From: Paenibacillus sp. FSL H3-0469
GTDB taxonomy: Bacteria; Bacillota; Bacilli; Paenibacillales; Paenibacillaceae
Assembly: GCF_038051945.1 (NCBI RefSeq)
Contig: NZ_CP150302.1
Location: 3,906,001 to 3,970,000 of the forward strand
Length of the DNA stretch: 64,000 nt
Direction: 5' to 3'
Shown here: in pieces, positions 7,756-16,892 of the stretch
How positions within the stretch are numbered: position 1 is the stretch's first letter
How the letters are laid out: each line of letters opens with the position of its first letter
Program-made: the position numbers and the translations under genes
Notes under the pieces: model-generated
Databases searched by the model: none
Told to the model about the DNA's origin: nothing
What the model saw: only the letters and a program-made list of their open reading frames with translations

Positions 7756-9264
7756 TTACAGCAGCGGAGACATCAGCCGGGCTGCCGATTCCAGCAGCCG
7801 CTCCAGCAGTCTTTTCTCCATGAAGGTCTCATGGACAATCAGCCGCGTGGACTGCAGGTCACGCTCGAAGTCTGCAACAATGCGCGAGACACTCTCGGTC
7901 TGCAGCAGCAGCGCGTTCACCTCGAAATTAAGATGGAAGCTGCGCATGTCCATATTGGCCGTTCCGATCGTAGCAATCTCCCCGTCGGCAATCAGCAGCT
8001 TGGAGTGGATGAAGCCCTTCTCATATTCATAGATCTTCACGCCGGACTCCAGCAGCGCCGGGAAGTAGGAATGGGAGGCCAGGAACGGAATCCATTTATC
8101 CGGCTTGGCCGGGAACAGCAGGCGGACATCCAGCCCCGACATCGCCGCCACACGCAGCGCAGTCAGTATATCCTCATCGGGGATGAAGTAGGGACTGGCG
8201 ATCCAGACGGATTTTTCCGCTGTAGTTATCATGGAGAAGAAAATATTCTTGAGCGCACGCCGCTCATTATCCGGGCCGCTGGCAATAATCTGCACCGCCC
8301 CGTCTCCGGTCGTGAAGCGAAGCTGGGGGGAGAGGTAATCCTGCTCCAGGATTTTCTCACCGGTCGTGTGCATCCAGTCCTGCAGGAAAATAATCTGCAT
8401 CGTCCGCACCGCTTCGCCCCTCAGCAGCATATGTGTATCCCGCCAGAACCCGTAGGTTTTGCTGCGGCTCAAGTACTCGTCCCCGACATTCAGACCGCCC
8501 ATGAAGCCGACATCGCCGTCGATGACCACGATTTTGCGGTGATTGCGGTAATTCACCCGGCTGGAGAAAAAGGAGGTCGAGTTGCCGTAAGCAGCCACCT
8601 GCACCCCCGCATCACTCAGCTCCTTAAGGAAGGCTCTGGAGAGCTGAATGCTCCCGACCGCATCATACATGAACCGGACCGCCACGCCCGCACGGGCTTT
8701 CTCAATCAGAATCTGCTGAATGCGCGTGCCGATATGATCCGCCCGGAAAATATAATATTCCATATGAATATGATGCTGCGCCTGCCGCAGCTCCAGCAGC
8801 AGCGTCCCGAAGGTTTCTTCACCGTTCGTTAAGATGCGCGTCTCCGAGCTGAACGAAATCGGCGTCCGGCCCAGTCTCTGCGACAGACCCAGCAGCTTCT
8901 GCCGCGCAGGGCTGAACACTGACCAATCCTGATGCATCCGCAGCGCGTCATTCTCAATCCGTTCATAGGCCATGAGATCCCGCTGGGCTTTTTTGTCATA
9001 CTTGCGCCGTTTGAACACATTCTGCCCGAACAGGAAGTAGAACACCAGCCCCAGCACCGGAATCAGCGCCAGCAGCAGAATCCAGGATACAGTGGTCGAA
9101 GGATTGCGGTTCTCCATGAATATACCCAGTCCGATAGAGATGACCGTCAATGTGGAAAAAATACTGATAATGGTTCCGGCTGTGCTGCCGAATATCCCAA
9201 ATCCAAAATAATAAAAAGCCAGCATAGCCGCTATGATAACCATAGCCTGCAGTCCTCTTCTCAT
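7756..9264 (-). CDS. cls: Cardiolipin synthase
   Basis: A 502-residue Cls-type enzyme. Two N-terminal membrane helices (near residues 5-30 and 40-65, including WILLLALIPVLGLVFYFLFG) precede two complete HKD motifs: NHRKIVVIDGDVGFMGGLN near residue 240 and HSKLLIADGEIATIGTANMD near 420. The enzyme joins two phosphatidylglycerols into cardiolipin and glycerol at the membrane. Length and architecture match bacterial ClsA. The ATG follows AAGGTAGGG. It is monocistronic, bounded by the bidirectional terminator downstream. Confidence 0.93.
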   Translation of the reverse strand: MRRGLQAMVIIAAMLAFYYFGFGIFGSTAGTIISIFSTLTVISIGLGIFMENRNPSTTVSWILLLALIPVLGLVFYFLFGQNVFKRRKYDKKAQRDLMAYERIENDALRMHQDWSVFSPARQKLLGLSQRLGRTPISFSSETRILTNGEETFGTLLLELRQAQHHIHMEYYIFRADHIGTRIQQILIEKARAGVAVRFMYDAVGSIQLSRAFLKELSDAGVQVAAYGNSTSFFSSRVNYRNHRKIVVIDGDVGFMGGLNVGDEYLSRSKTYGFWRDTHMLLRGEAVRTMQIIFLQDWMHTTGEKILEQDYLSPQLRFTTGDGAVQIIASGPDNERRALKNIFFSMITTAEKSVWIASPYFIPDEDILTALRVAAMSGLDVRLLFPAKPDKWIPFLASHSYFPALLESGVKIYEYEKGFIHSKLLIADGEIATIGTANMDMRSFHLNFEVNALLLQTESVSRIVADFERDLQSTRLIVHETFMEKRLLERLLESAARLMSPLL

Positions 9265-9392
9265 ATGTACCCTACCTTCTCATTCCGCCGATTCTCACCA
9301 AAATGACACATTTATATCTTACATGAAGAATCCGTTTCTTCCTACTGAAACCTGCAAATTTGTATTGCTGCAGGATATATAATATAATCTCC

Positions 9393-9428
9393 CTGACCAA
9401 TCAGTCAAATACAGAACTGTCTAGTCAG
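9393..9428 (+). promoter_or_regulatory. Composite inverted-repeat operator of the TetR gene
   Basis: CTGACCAATCAGT (9393-9405) and ACTGTCTAGTCAG (9416-9428) form an inverted repeat in which 10 of 13 positions match. Each half is itself nearly palindromic around a TGAC/GTCA pair. TATAAT-like -10 sequences lie just upstream at 9378-9388. A TetR dimer pair binding here would autoregulate the gene that starts at 9448 and probably the exporter behind it. Confidence 0.6.
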
Positions 9429-9447
9429 AACGGGGGCTTATATCGCC

Positions 9448-10362
9448 TTGACCGCTAAAAGCATCAACAAAAAAGAGCAAATCATCAAGACCGCCATGCA
9501 GCTGTTCGCTGTAAAAGGCTCCTCCTCCACCTCCATGCAGGAAATTGCCGAATTATGCGGGATCTCCAAAGGAAGTCTATATCTGATCTTCAAATCCAAA
9601 GAGGAGCTGGAGCGCAGTATATACATCTACTGCTTCCGGATGATTCATGATCCTCTGCAACAAGAGGAGCAGGCGGCTGGCAGAGAGCCCCGGGAGAAGC
9701 TGCGCAACCAGCTCGAAATCCTGCTCAGTCATGTATACGAGCTGCGCGAATTCCTGCAGCGCCAATTCCAGGATGTAGCCGGCCGGGGTGTATCCGAGAT
9801 TCCCGATTGGGTGAAGCAGAACAACGCTGCCCTGCTGCGCTGGTTCCAGCATAAGCTGGAGCTCATGTACGGGCCAGAAATTCTGCCCTATGCAGGCGAG
9901 CTGTGCGTGCTCAGCCACGGCATGATCAGCTCCAGCATCAAGCTGTTGTTCGGCCAAGAGACTGTTGTCTCCATCCCTAAGCTGGCTGACCGGCTGGTGG
10001 ACTGGCTGGACATTATGGTCGCCGGCCTGCTTGCCGGGCAGCCCGCCCCTCTGATCTCTTCCGCAGTCCTGGCCGGATGGGCCGAGGGTCAAGGAGAAGG
10101 GCCGCGCCAGAGTCCGCTTCAGCTGATCAAGGCGATGAAGCTCCTGCTCAGTGAAGCAGACGGGATCAGCCCCGAGCAGGCCGAAGACGGTCTGGAGTCC
10201 CTGGGCATTCTGGAGAGCGAAATCCTCACCACCCAGCCCCGGAAAGCGATCATTCAAGGGATGATTGCCAATCTCGAGGGGTTCCCCGGGCTGACCGGCG
10301 AGCTAAGTCAATTGAAGAAAGAACTCACACCCTATATGCACACTTCCTGCGGACTTCATTAA
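9448..10362 (+). CDS. TetR/AcrR family transcriptional regulator
   Basis: A 304-residue regulator with an N-terminal TetR helix-turn-helix (residues about 8-55: IIKTAMQLFAVKGSSSTSMQ, then GISKGSLYLIFKSKEEL). The ligand-binding domain is long, about 240 residues against a usual 140-160, so it may contain an additional helical part. The start is a TTG with a weak GGGGG site 11 bp upstream. The gene is followed after 59 bp by an RND exporter in the same direction, so it is very likely its local repressor responding to an exporter substrate. The inverted-repeat operator lies immediately upstream. Confidence 0.87.
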   Translation: MTAKSINKKEQIIKTAMQLFAVKGSSSTSMQEIAELCGISKGSLYLIFKSKEELERSIYIYCFRMIHDPLQQEEQAAGREPREKLRNQLEILLSHVYELREFLQRQFQDVAGRGVSEIPDWVKQNNAALLRWFQHKLELMYGPEILPYAGELCVLSHGMISSSIKLLFGQETVVSIPKLADRLVDWLDIMVAGLLAGQPAPLISSAVLAGWAEGQGEGPRQSPLQLIKAMKLLLSEADGISPEQAEDGLESLGILESEILTTQPRKAIIQGMIANLEGFPGLTGELSQLKKELTPYMHTSCGLH

Positions 10363-10421
10363 GGACAGATGCGGCACACCTGTAAGATCAAGAATACTTA
10401 TACTGGAGGTTCCCTTTACTG

Positions 10422-13400
10422 ATGAAAAGCCTTATTAATTTCTCTCTCCGCAACAAATTCGCCGTCTGGCTGCTGACGATCATTATTGTCTTCGCCGGTC
10501 TCTACAGCGGGATGACCATGAAGCAGGAGACCCTGCCTAACATTAGTATCCCTTATCTCAGCATTACTACTATTTATCCCGGAGCCGCACCCGAAGGCGT
10601 CGTGAATGACGTCAGCAAGCCGCTGGAGCAGAAGCTCCGCAATGTGGACGGCGTGAAGATGCTGACTTCCACCTCACTGGAGAACGCCTCCAGCGTCACC
10701 ATAGAGTTCGACTATGGCACGAACCTGGACAACGCGACAGCAGCGGTGCGTGAGGCGCTGAACGAGGTGGCTCTGCCGGATAATGTGCAAAAGCCGCAAA
10801 TCTCGCGCTTCAGCCTCAGCTCGCTGCCGGTCATCTCCCTCAGTATCTCGGATGAGAGCTCCGGCGATCTGGAGGAGCTGACCCGGGTTGCCGAGAATGA
10901 TATCCGCCCGGCGCTGGAGGATATTGAAGGCGTCGCCTCTGTGCAGATTGCCGGACAATATGTCAAAGAAGTCTCCCTTAAGTTCAATCAGGAGAAGCTG
11001 AAGCAGTACGGACTGACCGAGGATACGATCAAAGGTATCATCCAGGCCTCCTCCCTGCGGGTGCCGCTCGGATTGTTCGAGATGGACAAAGCACAGAAGG
11101 CTGTTGTCGTTGACGGCAACGTCACTACAGTGGAGGACTTGCAGAATGTCCGCATTCCGCTCGTTCCTTCTGCTCCTGCGGCTGGTGCTGCGGGAGCTGG
11201 CGCGGCTGTTACAGGGGCCGGGGCCGCAGGCGGTGCACCTTCAGGCGGTGCCGGTGCTCCGGCTGGCGGTACGGGTGCCGGTGCCACAAGCGGTGCAGCT
11301 TCAGGCGGTGCCGGAGCTGCGGCTGGCAATGCCGGCGCGGGCGCGGGTGCCATGACCGGGCTGCCGACGGTGAAGCTGAGCGAGCTTGCTGCTATTGAAG
11401 TAGTCGGTAAATCGGAATCGATCTCCCGCACCAACGGCAAGGAATCCATCGGGATTCAGATTGTGAAGGCCAATGATGCCAACACCGTCGATGTCGTGAA
11501 CGGGGTCAAGGACAAGACCGAAGAACTGAAGCAGCAATACAAGTCGATGGATCTCACCGTGCTGCTGGATCAAGGCAAGCCGATTGAGGATTCCGTGAAC
11601 ACGATGCTGTCCAAGGCCGCCTTCGGCGCCCTGTTCGCCGTGCTCATCATCCTGCTGTTCCTGCGCAATATCCGTTCTACCATTATTTCTATTATCTCGA
11701 TTCCATTATCATTGCTGATCGCAGTATTATGCCTGCGGCAAATGGATATTACGCTGAATATGATGACGCTCGGCGCCATGACCGTGGCCATCGGGCGGGT
11801 AGTCGATGACTCCATCGTCGTCATTGAGAACATCTTCCGGCGGCTTACATTGTCCGGCGAGAAGCTGCGCGGCAGAGAGCTGATCAGCGCGGCTACCCGT
11901 GAGATGTTTGTGCCGATTATGTCTTCAACTATTGTGACGATTGCCGTCTTCCTGCCGCTCGCTTTTGTCAGCGGGATGGTCGGTGAGCTGTTCCTGCCGT
12001 TTGCTCTCACTATGGTATTCGCACTGCTGGCTTCACTGGTGGTTGCCATTACCCTGGTGCCTGCGCTGGCCCATACCCTGTTCCGTAACGGACTCAAGAA
12101 GGGGAAAAAGGGCCACGAAGACAAGCCCGGTGCATTGGCAGGCGGGTATGTCCGAATCCTGGACTGGTGTCTCTCGCATAAGCTGATCACCTTGGGTGTT
12201 GCTGTCCTGCTGCTGGCAGGCAGCCTGTTCCTGATCAAGCCGATCGGCGTAAGCTTCCTGCCTTCGCAGGAAGAGAAGAATGTTACACTCACCTTCTCCC
12301 CGAAGGCCGGGCAGACGCTGGAGGATGTGAAGGCACTGGGCCTGAAGGCGGAGAAATATATTCTGGCGCAGGAGCATCTGGATAAAATGCAATATTCGAT
12401 CGGCGGCAGCGGCCCGTTCGGAATGGGCTCAGGCAATTCAGGCTTGTTCTATGTCACGTATGACAGCAATACCCCTGATTTTGATACCGTGAAGGAGAAG
12501 TTAATTGAAGGCTTAAGCCAAGAGGTGCCGGATGGCGTGTGGGGCGATCTGTCCGGTATGGCCGGAGGCGGACTCGGCGGCAGTACCCTTACTGTCAATA
12601 TCTACGGCGATACGCTGGAGCAGCTCAAACCGGTAGCAGATGACATTGCCGGGATCGTTAAGTCAGATACCAAGAACTTCAAGGACGGGAAGACCAGCCT
12701 CTCTGAAGCCTACGATCAATATACCATCGTGGCGGATCAGGCCAAGCTTAGTTCTCTGGGTCTTACAGCCGGACAGCTTGCGATGAAGCTGAGCCCTGCC
12801 GGAACCCGGCCTGTACTGACTGAAGTAGAGCTGGACGGTAAGAATTACAAGGTCTACATTGAGACGGACAAGGATTCGTATAGCAGCATTGAAGAAATGA
12901 AGGCCGCCACGCTCACTTCGCCGCTGGGCCTTACCGTCCCGATTGGCGAGGTAGCAAGCATTGAACAGGGCCAGTCCCCGGATTCCATTACCCGTGAAGA
13001 CGGCAAAATGAAAGTCGAGGTTACCGCCGACATTATCTCCAGTGACATTAATAGTGCGTCCAATGCTGTGCAGGATAAAATAGATGCTCTTGATCTCCCG
13101 GACGGCGTCACCATCACCTTCGGCGGAGTCACCGAGCAGATTAATGAGACCTTCGGGCAGCTTGGCATCGCCATGCTGGCGGCTATTGCGATTGTATACT
13201 TCGTGCTCGTAGTTACCTTCGGCGGCGGTCTGGCACCGTTCGCCATCCTGTTCTCCCTGCCGTTCACCGTCATCGGCGCACTTGTCGCCCTGCTCCTGGC
13301 TGGCGAGACCTTGAACGTCTCCGCACTGATGGGCGCACTGATGCTGATCGGGATAGTGGTCACCAATGCGATTGTCTTAATTGACCGCGTCATCCATAAG

Positions 13401-13664
13401 GAGCAAGAGGGGATGTCTACCCGCAAGGCGCTGCTTGAAGCCGGCGCTACGCGTCTTCGCCCGATTCTCATGACTGCGCTCGCGACCATTGGGGCTCTGT
13501 TGCCACTGGTTACCGGCCTTGAGAACAGCGCCGGAATCATCTCCAAGGGACTTGGCGTAACCGTCATCGGCGGCCTCGTCAGCTCCACGCTGCTGACTCT
13601 GGTCGTTGTACCGGTGGTGTATGAGTTCCTGATGAAGTTTCGGAGTAAGAAAACTTACGAATAA
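10422..13664 (+). CDS. RND-family efflux permease (SwrC/AcrB-like)
   Basis: A 1080-residue proton-driven exporter. It starts with the family N-terminus (SLRNKFAVWLL, then KQETLPNISIP) and has two groups of six membrane helices. The conserved TM4 signature IGRVVDDSIVVIENIF carries the acidic pair that relays protons. Nearest known relatives in Bacillota are SwrC/YerP-type pumps for surfactant-like lipopeptides and other amphiphiles. A low-complexity Ala/Gly/Pro/Ser insert at residues about 249-310 lies in the first large extracytoplasmic loop and is not typical. The gene follows a TetR regulator. No membrane-fusion protein gene is present, as expected for a Gram-positive. Confidence 0.9.
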   Translation: MKSLINFSLRNKFAVWLLTIIIVFAGLYSGMTMKQETLPNISIPYLSITTIYPGAAPEGVVNDVSKPLEQKLRNVDGVKMLTSTSLENASSVTIEFDYGTNLDNATAAVREALNEVALPDNVQKPQISRFSLSSLPVISLSISDESSGDLEELTRVAENDIRPALEDIEGVASVQIAGQYVKEVSLKFNQEKLKQYGLTEDTIKGIIQASSLRVPLGLFEMDKAQKAVVVDGNVTTVEDLQNVRIPLVPSAPAAGAAGAGAAVTGAGAAGGAPSGGAGAPAGGTGAGATSGAASGGAGAAAGNAGAGAGAMTGLPTVKLSELAAIEVVGKSESISRTNGKESIGIQIVKANDANTVDVVNGVKDKTEELKQQYKSMDLTVLLDQGKPIEDSVNTMLSKAAFGALFAVLIILLFLRNIRSTIISIISIPLSLLIAVLCLRQMDITLNMMTLGAMTVAIGRVVDDSIVVIENIFRRLTLSGEKLRGRELISAATREMFVPIMSSTIVTIAVFLPLAFVSGMVGELFLPFALTMVFALLASLVVAITLVPALAHTLFRNGLKKGKKGHEDKPGALAGGYVRILDWCLSHKLITLGVAVLLLAGSLFLIKPIGVSFLPSQEEKNVTLTFSPKAGQTLEDVKALGLKAEKYILAQEHLDKMQYSIGGSGPFGMGSGNSGLFYVTYDSNTPDFDTVKEKLIEGLSQEVPDGVWGDLSGMAGGGLGGSTLTVNIYGDTLEQLKPVADDIAGIVKSDTKNFKDGKTSLSEAYDQYTIVADQAKLSSLGLTAGQLAMKLSPAGTRPVLTEVELDGKNYKVYIETDKDSYSSIEEMKAATLTSPLGLTVPIGEVASIEQGQSPDSITREDGKMKVEVTADIISSDINSASNAVQDKIDALDLPDGVTITFGGVTEQINETFGQLGIAMLAAIAIVYFVLVVTFGGGLAPFAILFSLPFTVIGALVALLLAGETLNVSALMGALMLIGIVVTNAIVLIDRVIHKEQEGMSTRKALLEAGATRLRPILMTALATIGALLPLVTGLENSAGIISKGLGVTVIGGLVSSTLLTLVVVPVVYEFLMKFRSKKTYE
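11232..11327 (+). repeat. 60-bp in-frame duplication within the RND Ala/Gly-rich insert
   Basis: Two 36-bp segments (11232-11267 and 11292-11327) sharing the core CTTCAGGCGGTGCCGG lie exactly 60 bp apart and differ at 3 positions. They encode a repeated 20-residue Gly/Ala unit. Confidence 0.85.
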
Positions 13665-13693
13665 ATAGGGGATGAACTTCAGTTTCAGTTATA

Positions 13694-13872
13694 GGGAGTG
13701 TACTGGCGAACCTCCACTTCAGGCAGGACCGTGACTGCAGAGAATGTTTGGACTTCCGGTCGCTGTTAGGTTGGAAATTCCTGATCCGAACCGCTCTTCG
13801 CGGTAGAATTTCCAACCTAAAGGCGAACGCTATCGCTCCTACAGTTCCAAACTTCTCCTCCGCCACTCTCCC
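13694..13872. repeat. Intergenic foldback (long imperfect palindrome)
   Basis: The left arm (about 13745-13780, ending AGGTTGGAAATTC) matches the inverse of the right arm (about 13806-13851, beginning GAATTTCCAACCT). The central loop contains a small CCGC/GCGG stem. Outer bases GGGAG...GGCG and CGCC...CTCCC also pair. The resulting hairpin of about 180 nt lies between the RND gene and a conventional terminator. It has the form of a dispersed, MITE-like or structured-RNA repeat; no ORF is supported. Confidence 0.6.
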
Positions 13873-13941
13873 TGAAGGGGATGCTCCAGATCACAACCTA
13901 TAAAGTGAAAGCTTAAGTTCAAGACCCCCCGGAGCAGAAAT

Positions 13942-13974
13942 AAGGCGCCCTTCCGATTGATGGAAGGGCGCCTT
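13942..13974. terminator. Bidirectional terminator
   Basis: Perfect 13-bp arms AAGGCGCCCTTCC and GGAAGGGCGCCTT with a short loop, between the RND gene and the convergent TorD-like gene. Confidence 0.75.
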
Positions 13975-13996
13975 GTTGATTGTGTATGGTTGCTTA

Positions 13997-14692
13997 TTAC
14001 GCCATGGATGCTGCGCTGCTCTCCAGCGAAGCCTTCCAGGCACGCAGCATGTGCAGATCCTGCGGAAGGAATTCCTCCAGCATATGGCTGAGCCCCAGAT
14101 AGAGCGGGCTGTCGGTGGCAGCGTTCATTCTTTCACAGAATTGTGGAGTCCACTTCAGCAGATGCTCTTCGAGGAACTTCTCCTGAATCTCCAGAAGCTC
14201 CATGGCACTACGGATGGAGAAGCTGTTGTACAGCATCCGCTCGTGCATCACCGCCATGAATTCCAGCTCAATGGCAATATGGTCGTCAGCTTCGCCGCTG
14301 CACTTCTTGAAGACAATGCCCGCCGATGCGTACACATCCGACAGCACGTTGCAGAATTCTTCCTCACGGCCCAGTTGGGCCGCTTCACGGGCTACGAAGG
14401 AGCTTACGGCTCGTTCGTTCATCAGACGTTTGTATTCGAGCTTTTCTTTCTCGCAGATGGCCGGGAGCATGGCTGGCTCCTGGCTGCACAGGTAACGCTT
14501 CAACTCACGGCCGCCTTCGGTCATCTCCGCAGCAACACTCATCTCACGGTTACGGCTCCACTGGGCAACCAGGGAGAGAGACGGTTTTCTTCCATAGAAG
14601 TCCACCAGAAGCTGATATATTAATCCCCGGCTCTCCAGCCAGCGGCTGCAAGCCTCCGGCACAACAAGCGATGGAACAGTTGGTATAGTCAT
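13997..14692 (-). CDS. TorD/DmsD-family molecular chaperone
   Basis: A 231-residue all-helical protein. The motif DDHIAIELEFMAVMHERML near residues 140-160 is typical of the TorD/NarJ/DmsD chaperones that bind and mature molybdoenzymes before export. The site AGGGAGG lies 9 bp before the ATG. The gene is divergent from moaA, which makes the molybdenum cofactor precursor, so the two form a molybdoenzyme maturation pair. No oxidoreductase subunit is encoded within the window, so the client is elsewhere. A TATAAT sequence at 14821-14831 on the minus strand is a possible -10. Confidence 0.75.
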   Translation of the reverse strand: MTIPTVPSLVVPEACSRWLESRGLIYQLLVDFYGRKPSLSLVAQWSRNREMSVAAEMTEGGRELKRYLCSQEPAMLPAICEKEKLEYKRLMNERAVSSFVAREAAQLGREEEFCNVLSDVYASAGIVFKKCSGEADDHIAIELEFMAVMHERMLYNSFSIRSAMELLEIQEKFLEEHLLKWTPQFCERMNAATDSPLYLGLSHMLEEFLPQDLHMLRAWKASLESSAASMA

Positions 14693-14954
14693 TTTGCAAA
14701 TCCTCCCTACTTAGTTTGCCGGATGCCCAGGGTATCCTTAGAGATTGCCGCCAAGTCTTCCGGTATCATAGCTGTGCTTCGCAAAAGTAAAAGTATCTAA
14801 AGTTTGAATCTTCCGCACCTAAATTATATCGAATATGTTAAACGCTTTCGGTGAGCATTCTATGACCATTCCCGGTAATTGTCGCACTTTTGTCATAATT
14901 AGGATGCTGCTTGGGCCTTCTATCCCCCTATGCTTTAGGTTATTCGCTTGTGCA

Positions 14955-14983
14955 TTGACGCAGCGGAAAGCTTTCTTTAAAAT
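14955..14983 (+). promoter_or_regulatory. Predicted moaA promoter
   Basis: TTGACG (14955-14960), a 17-bp spacer and TAAAAT (14978-14983), about 35 bp before the moaA start codon. This is a good sigma-A match. Confidence 0.65.
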
Positions 14984-15017
14984 TTAAACTAAAATGAACA
15001 GGTGAAGGAGCAACGTT

Positions 15018-16019
15018 ATGGAGCCGCTAACTGATCCTTTTGGACGCATACATGATTACCTCCGTATCTCGGTTACAGACCGCTGCAACCTGCGCTGTAT
15101 CTATTGTATGCCCGCAGAAGGAATGCAATTCCAGCCGCAGGACGAGATTATGAGTTACGAGGAAATTGCCGCTGTGGTGGAGGCGCTGGCCCCCCTCGGC
15201 TTGAGGAAGGTCCGGCTAACCGGGGGCGAGCCGCTGGTCCGCAAGGATCTGGAGAAGCTGGTCTCTATGATCGCCGTCATACCCGGCATTGATGATATAT
15301 CCTTGACTACGAATGGCCTGATGCTGCCAGCCAAAGCGGCTATCCTGAAGCAGGCCGGGCTGTCGCGGGTGAACATCAGCCTAGATTCGCTACGGCCGGA
15401 GCGCTTCTCGATGATTACCCGGGGCGGCGATGTTGCCAAGGTGCTGAAGGGAATTGAAGCCGCTGAAGCCGCTGGCCTGTCCCCGATTAAGCTGAATGTC
15501 GTGCTGATGAAAGGCATTAACGATGACGAGATCAAGGATTTCATCGCCTTGACCCTGAATAGCCCGCTGAATGTGCGCTTCATTGAATACATGCCGATTG
15601 GCAGCGCCAGCGATGCCTGGCGGCAGACCTATCTGCCGCTGGAGACTGTAGTAGAGGCCTGCAAGGAAGCCGGCTGGACCACCGAGGAGGCCGACATGCC
15701 CTCCGGGAATGGCCCTTCCCAGAACCGGCGTGTCACCGGCGCGAAGGGCACCTTCGGGCTGATCCACCCGGTCAGCGAGCATTTCTGCGACAATTGCAAC
15801 CGGCTGCGCCTGACCGCCGATGGTAACATCAAAGCCTGCCTGTACTGGCAGGACGAATATAATGTGCGCCCGCTGATCAGCGACCCTGCGGCGGTGCAGG
15901 CCCTGTTCCGCCAGGCGCTCGGCAACAAGCCGCATAACCATGAAATGGCCTTGGCCCTGGAGCACAAAGCCCAGAGCCATACGCCCACCGTCCGCCGCAT
16001 GTCGCAGATTGGCGGGTAG
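15018..16019 (+). CDS. moaA: GTP 3',8-cyclase MoaA
   Basis: A 333-residue radical SAM enzyme that begins molybdenum cofactor synthesis by cyclising GTP. The N-terminal cluster motif is C23-x3-C27-x2-C30 (CNLRCIYC). The C-terminal second cluster is C-x2-C-x13-C (CDNC ... ACLYW). The protein ends in the conserved Gly-Gly needed for activity (MSQIGG). Site GAAGGAG precedes the ATG, and length is normal for MoaA. No other moa genes adjoin it. Pairing with the divergent TorD-like chaperone indicates molybdoenzyme use. Confidence 0.96.
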   Translation: MEPLTDPFGRIHDYLRISVTDRCNLRCIYCMPAEGMQFQPQDEIMSYEEIAAVVEALAPLGLRKVRLTGGEPLVRKDLEKLVSMIAVIPGIDDISLTTNGLMLPAKAAILKQAGLSRVNISLDSLRPERFSMITRGGDVAKVLKGIEAAEAAGLSPIKLNVVLMKGINDDEIKDFIALTLNSPLNVRFIEYMPIGSASDAWRQTYLPLETVVEACKEAGWTTEEADMPSGNGPSQNRRVTGAKGTFGLIHPVSEHFCDNCNRLRLTADGNIKACLYWQDEYNVRPLISDPAAVQALFRQALGNKPHNHEMALALEHKAQSHTPTVRRMSQIGG

Positions 16020-16040
16020 ATGGCACATAGAGAAATGTAA

Positions 16041-16068
16041 CAGGCCCATGAACAAGTTCATGGGCCTG
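16041..16068 (+). terminator. moaA terminator
   Basis: Perfect hairpin CAGGCCCATGAAC / GTTCATGGGCCTG with a 2-nt loop, directly after moaA. The T-tract is weak. Confidence 0.65.
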
Positions 16069-16103
16069 CTTAAGTAGAGCAGATTCATAGTTCAAGTGTT
16101 AAG

Positions 16104-16685
16104 CTACTCCAACACAGTCATTGAAGCAACCGCCTTTTCATAAGCCTCTGGATCAATTTCCTTGGCAGATTTCATGCTAAAGTAAATTCCATCAACCTCA
16201 AAATACAAAAACTCCTGGTCCCCTTTTTCCTTAATCCAGTTTCCTGTTATGGTTTGAGTAAGCTGAACTTTTCTTCTTGTTTCAATTTCATGTAACGGTT
16301 CAAGCTCTCTGGAGGACTCCGTAATTAAACCACGAATGAACGAGAGACTAACTTCATTTTCTTCGGCCTTAACGCTATGCAGGTAGTCATCAACACCCAA
16401 GCCAATTGTGGGTATGTACACTTTACTAAGTCCAGCTTTCTTCGCAGCAGTAAGGATTTCGTTTTTTTGCTCATCAGTGTAACTTAACAGTTCACCTTGT
16501 TGCTTCTCTGGATTGTCCCTCTCTCCTGAAGCGTTGCCTGCATTTACGGTTTGGATCGGCTCAGTCACAGACGGCCTAGCGGTCTGGGCTGGATCAGAAG
16601 AAGATATGTTACTAACCCGACTACAACCAACTAACAATATTTCTATTAATACGACACTCGCTAATAATCTTCTTTTATAATTCAT
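16104..16685 (-). CDS. Putative lipoprotein
   Basis: About 193 residues. The start ATG at 16685 has GGGAGGAA at the right distance. It is followed by a positively charged start (MNYKRR), a hydrophobic stretch and a lipobox LLVGC near residue 22, so the mature protein should be lipid-anchored outside the membrane. A Ser/Thr/Pro-rich linker follows, then a C-terminal domain of about 120 residues that I do not recognise. Base composition is more AT-rich than most neighbours, like the adjacent receptor genes. Confidence 0.7.
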   Translation of the reverse strand: MNYKRRLLASVVLIEILLVGCSRVSNISSSDPAQTARPSVTEPIQTVNAGNASGERDNPEKQQGELLSYTDEQKNEILTAAKKAGLSKVYIPTIGLGVDDYLHSVKAEENEVSLSFIRGLITESSRELEPLHEIETRRKVQLTQTITGNWIKEKGDQEFLYFEVDGIYFSMKSAKEIDPEAYEKAVASMTVLE

Positions 16686-16816
16686 TGTTAATTCCTCCCC
16701 ACACTTCAGAAACCTATTCATCCATCATAGGCTAAACGAATTGCGGAAAGTTCTCATTAAGGTCTCAATAATATCTCATTTTTGGAAATCTATAATAATT
16801 CTATGCTGTCCAACGC

Positions 16817-16854
16817 ATGAAGTCTGAGATTCCTTGAAGGATCTCAGACTTCAT
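16817..16854. terminator. Hairpin downstream of the first AloR-like gene
   Basis: 14-bp arms ATGAAGTCTGAGAT and ATCTCAGACTTCAT. No T-run on either side, so intrinsic termination is only probable. Confidence 0.45.
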
Positions 16855-16892
16855 GTAAGGAGAATCTATAGTTTAAACCGTTCCTGAATACC

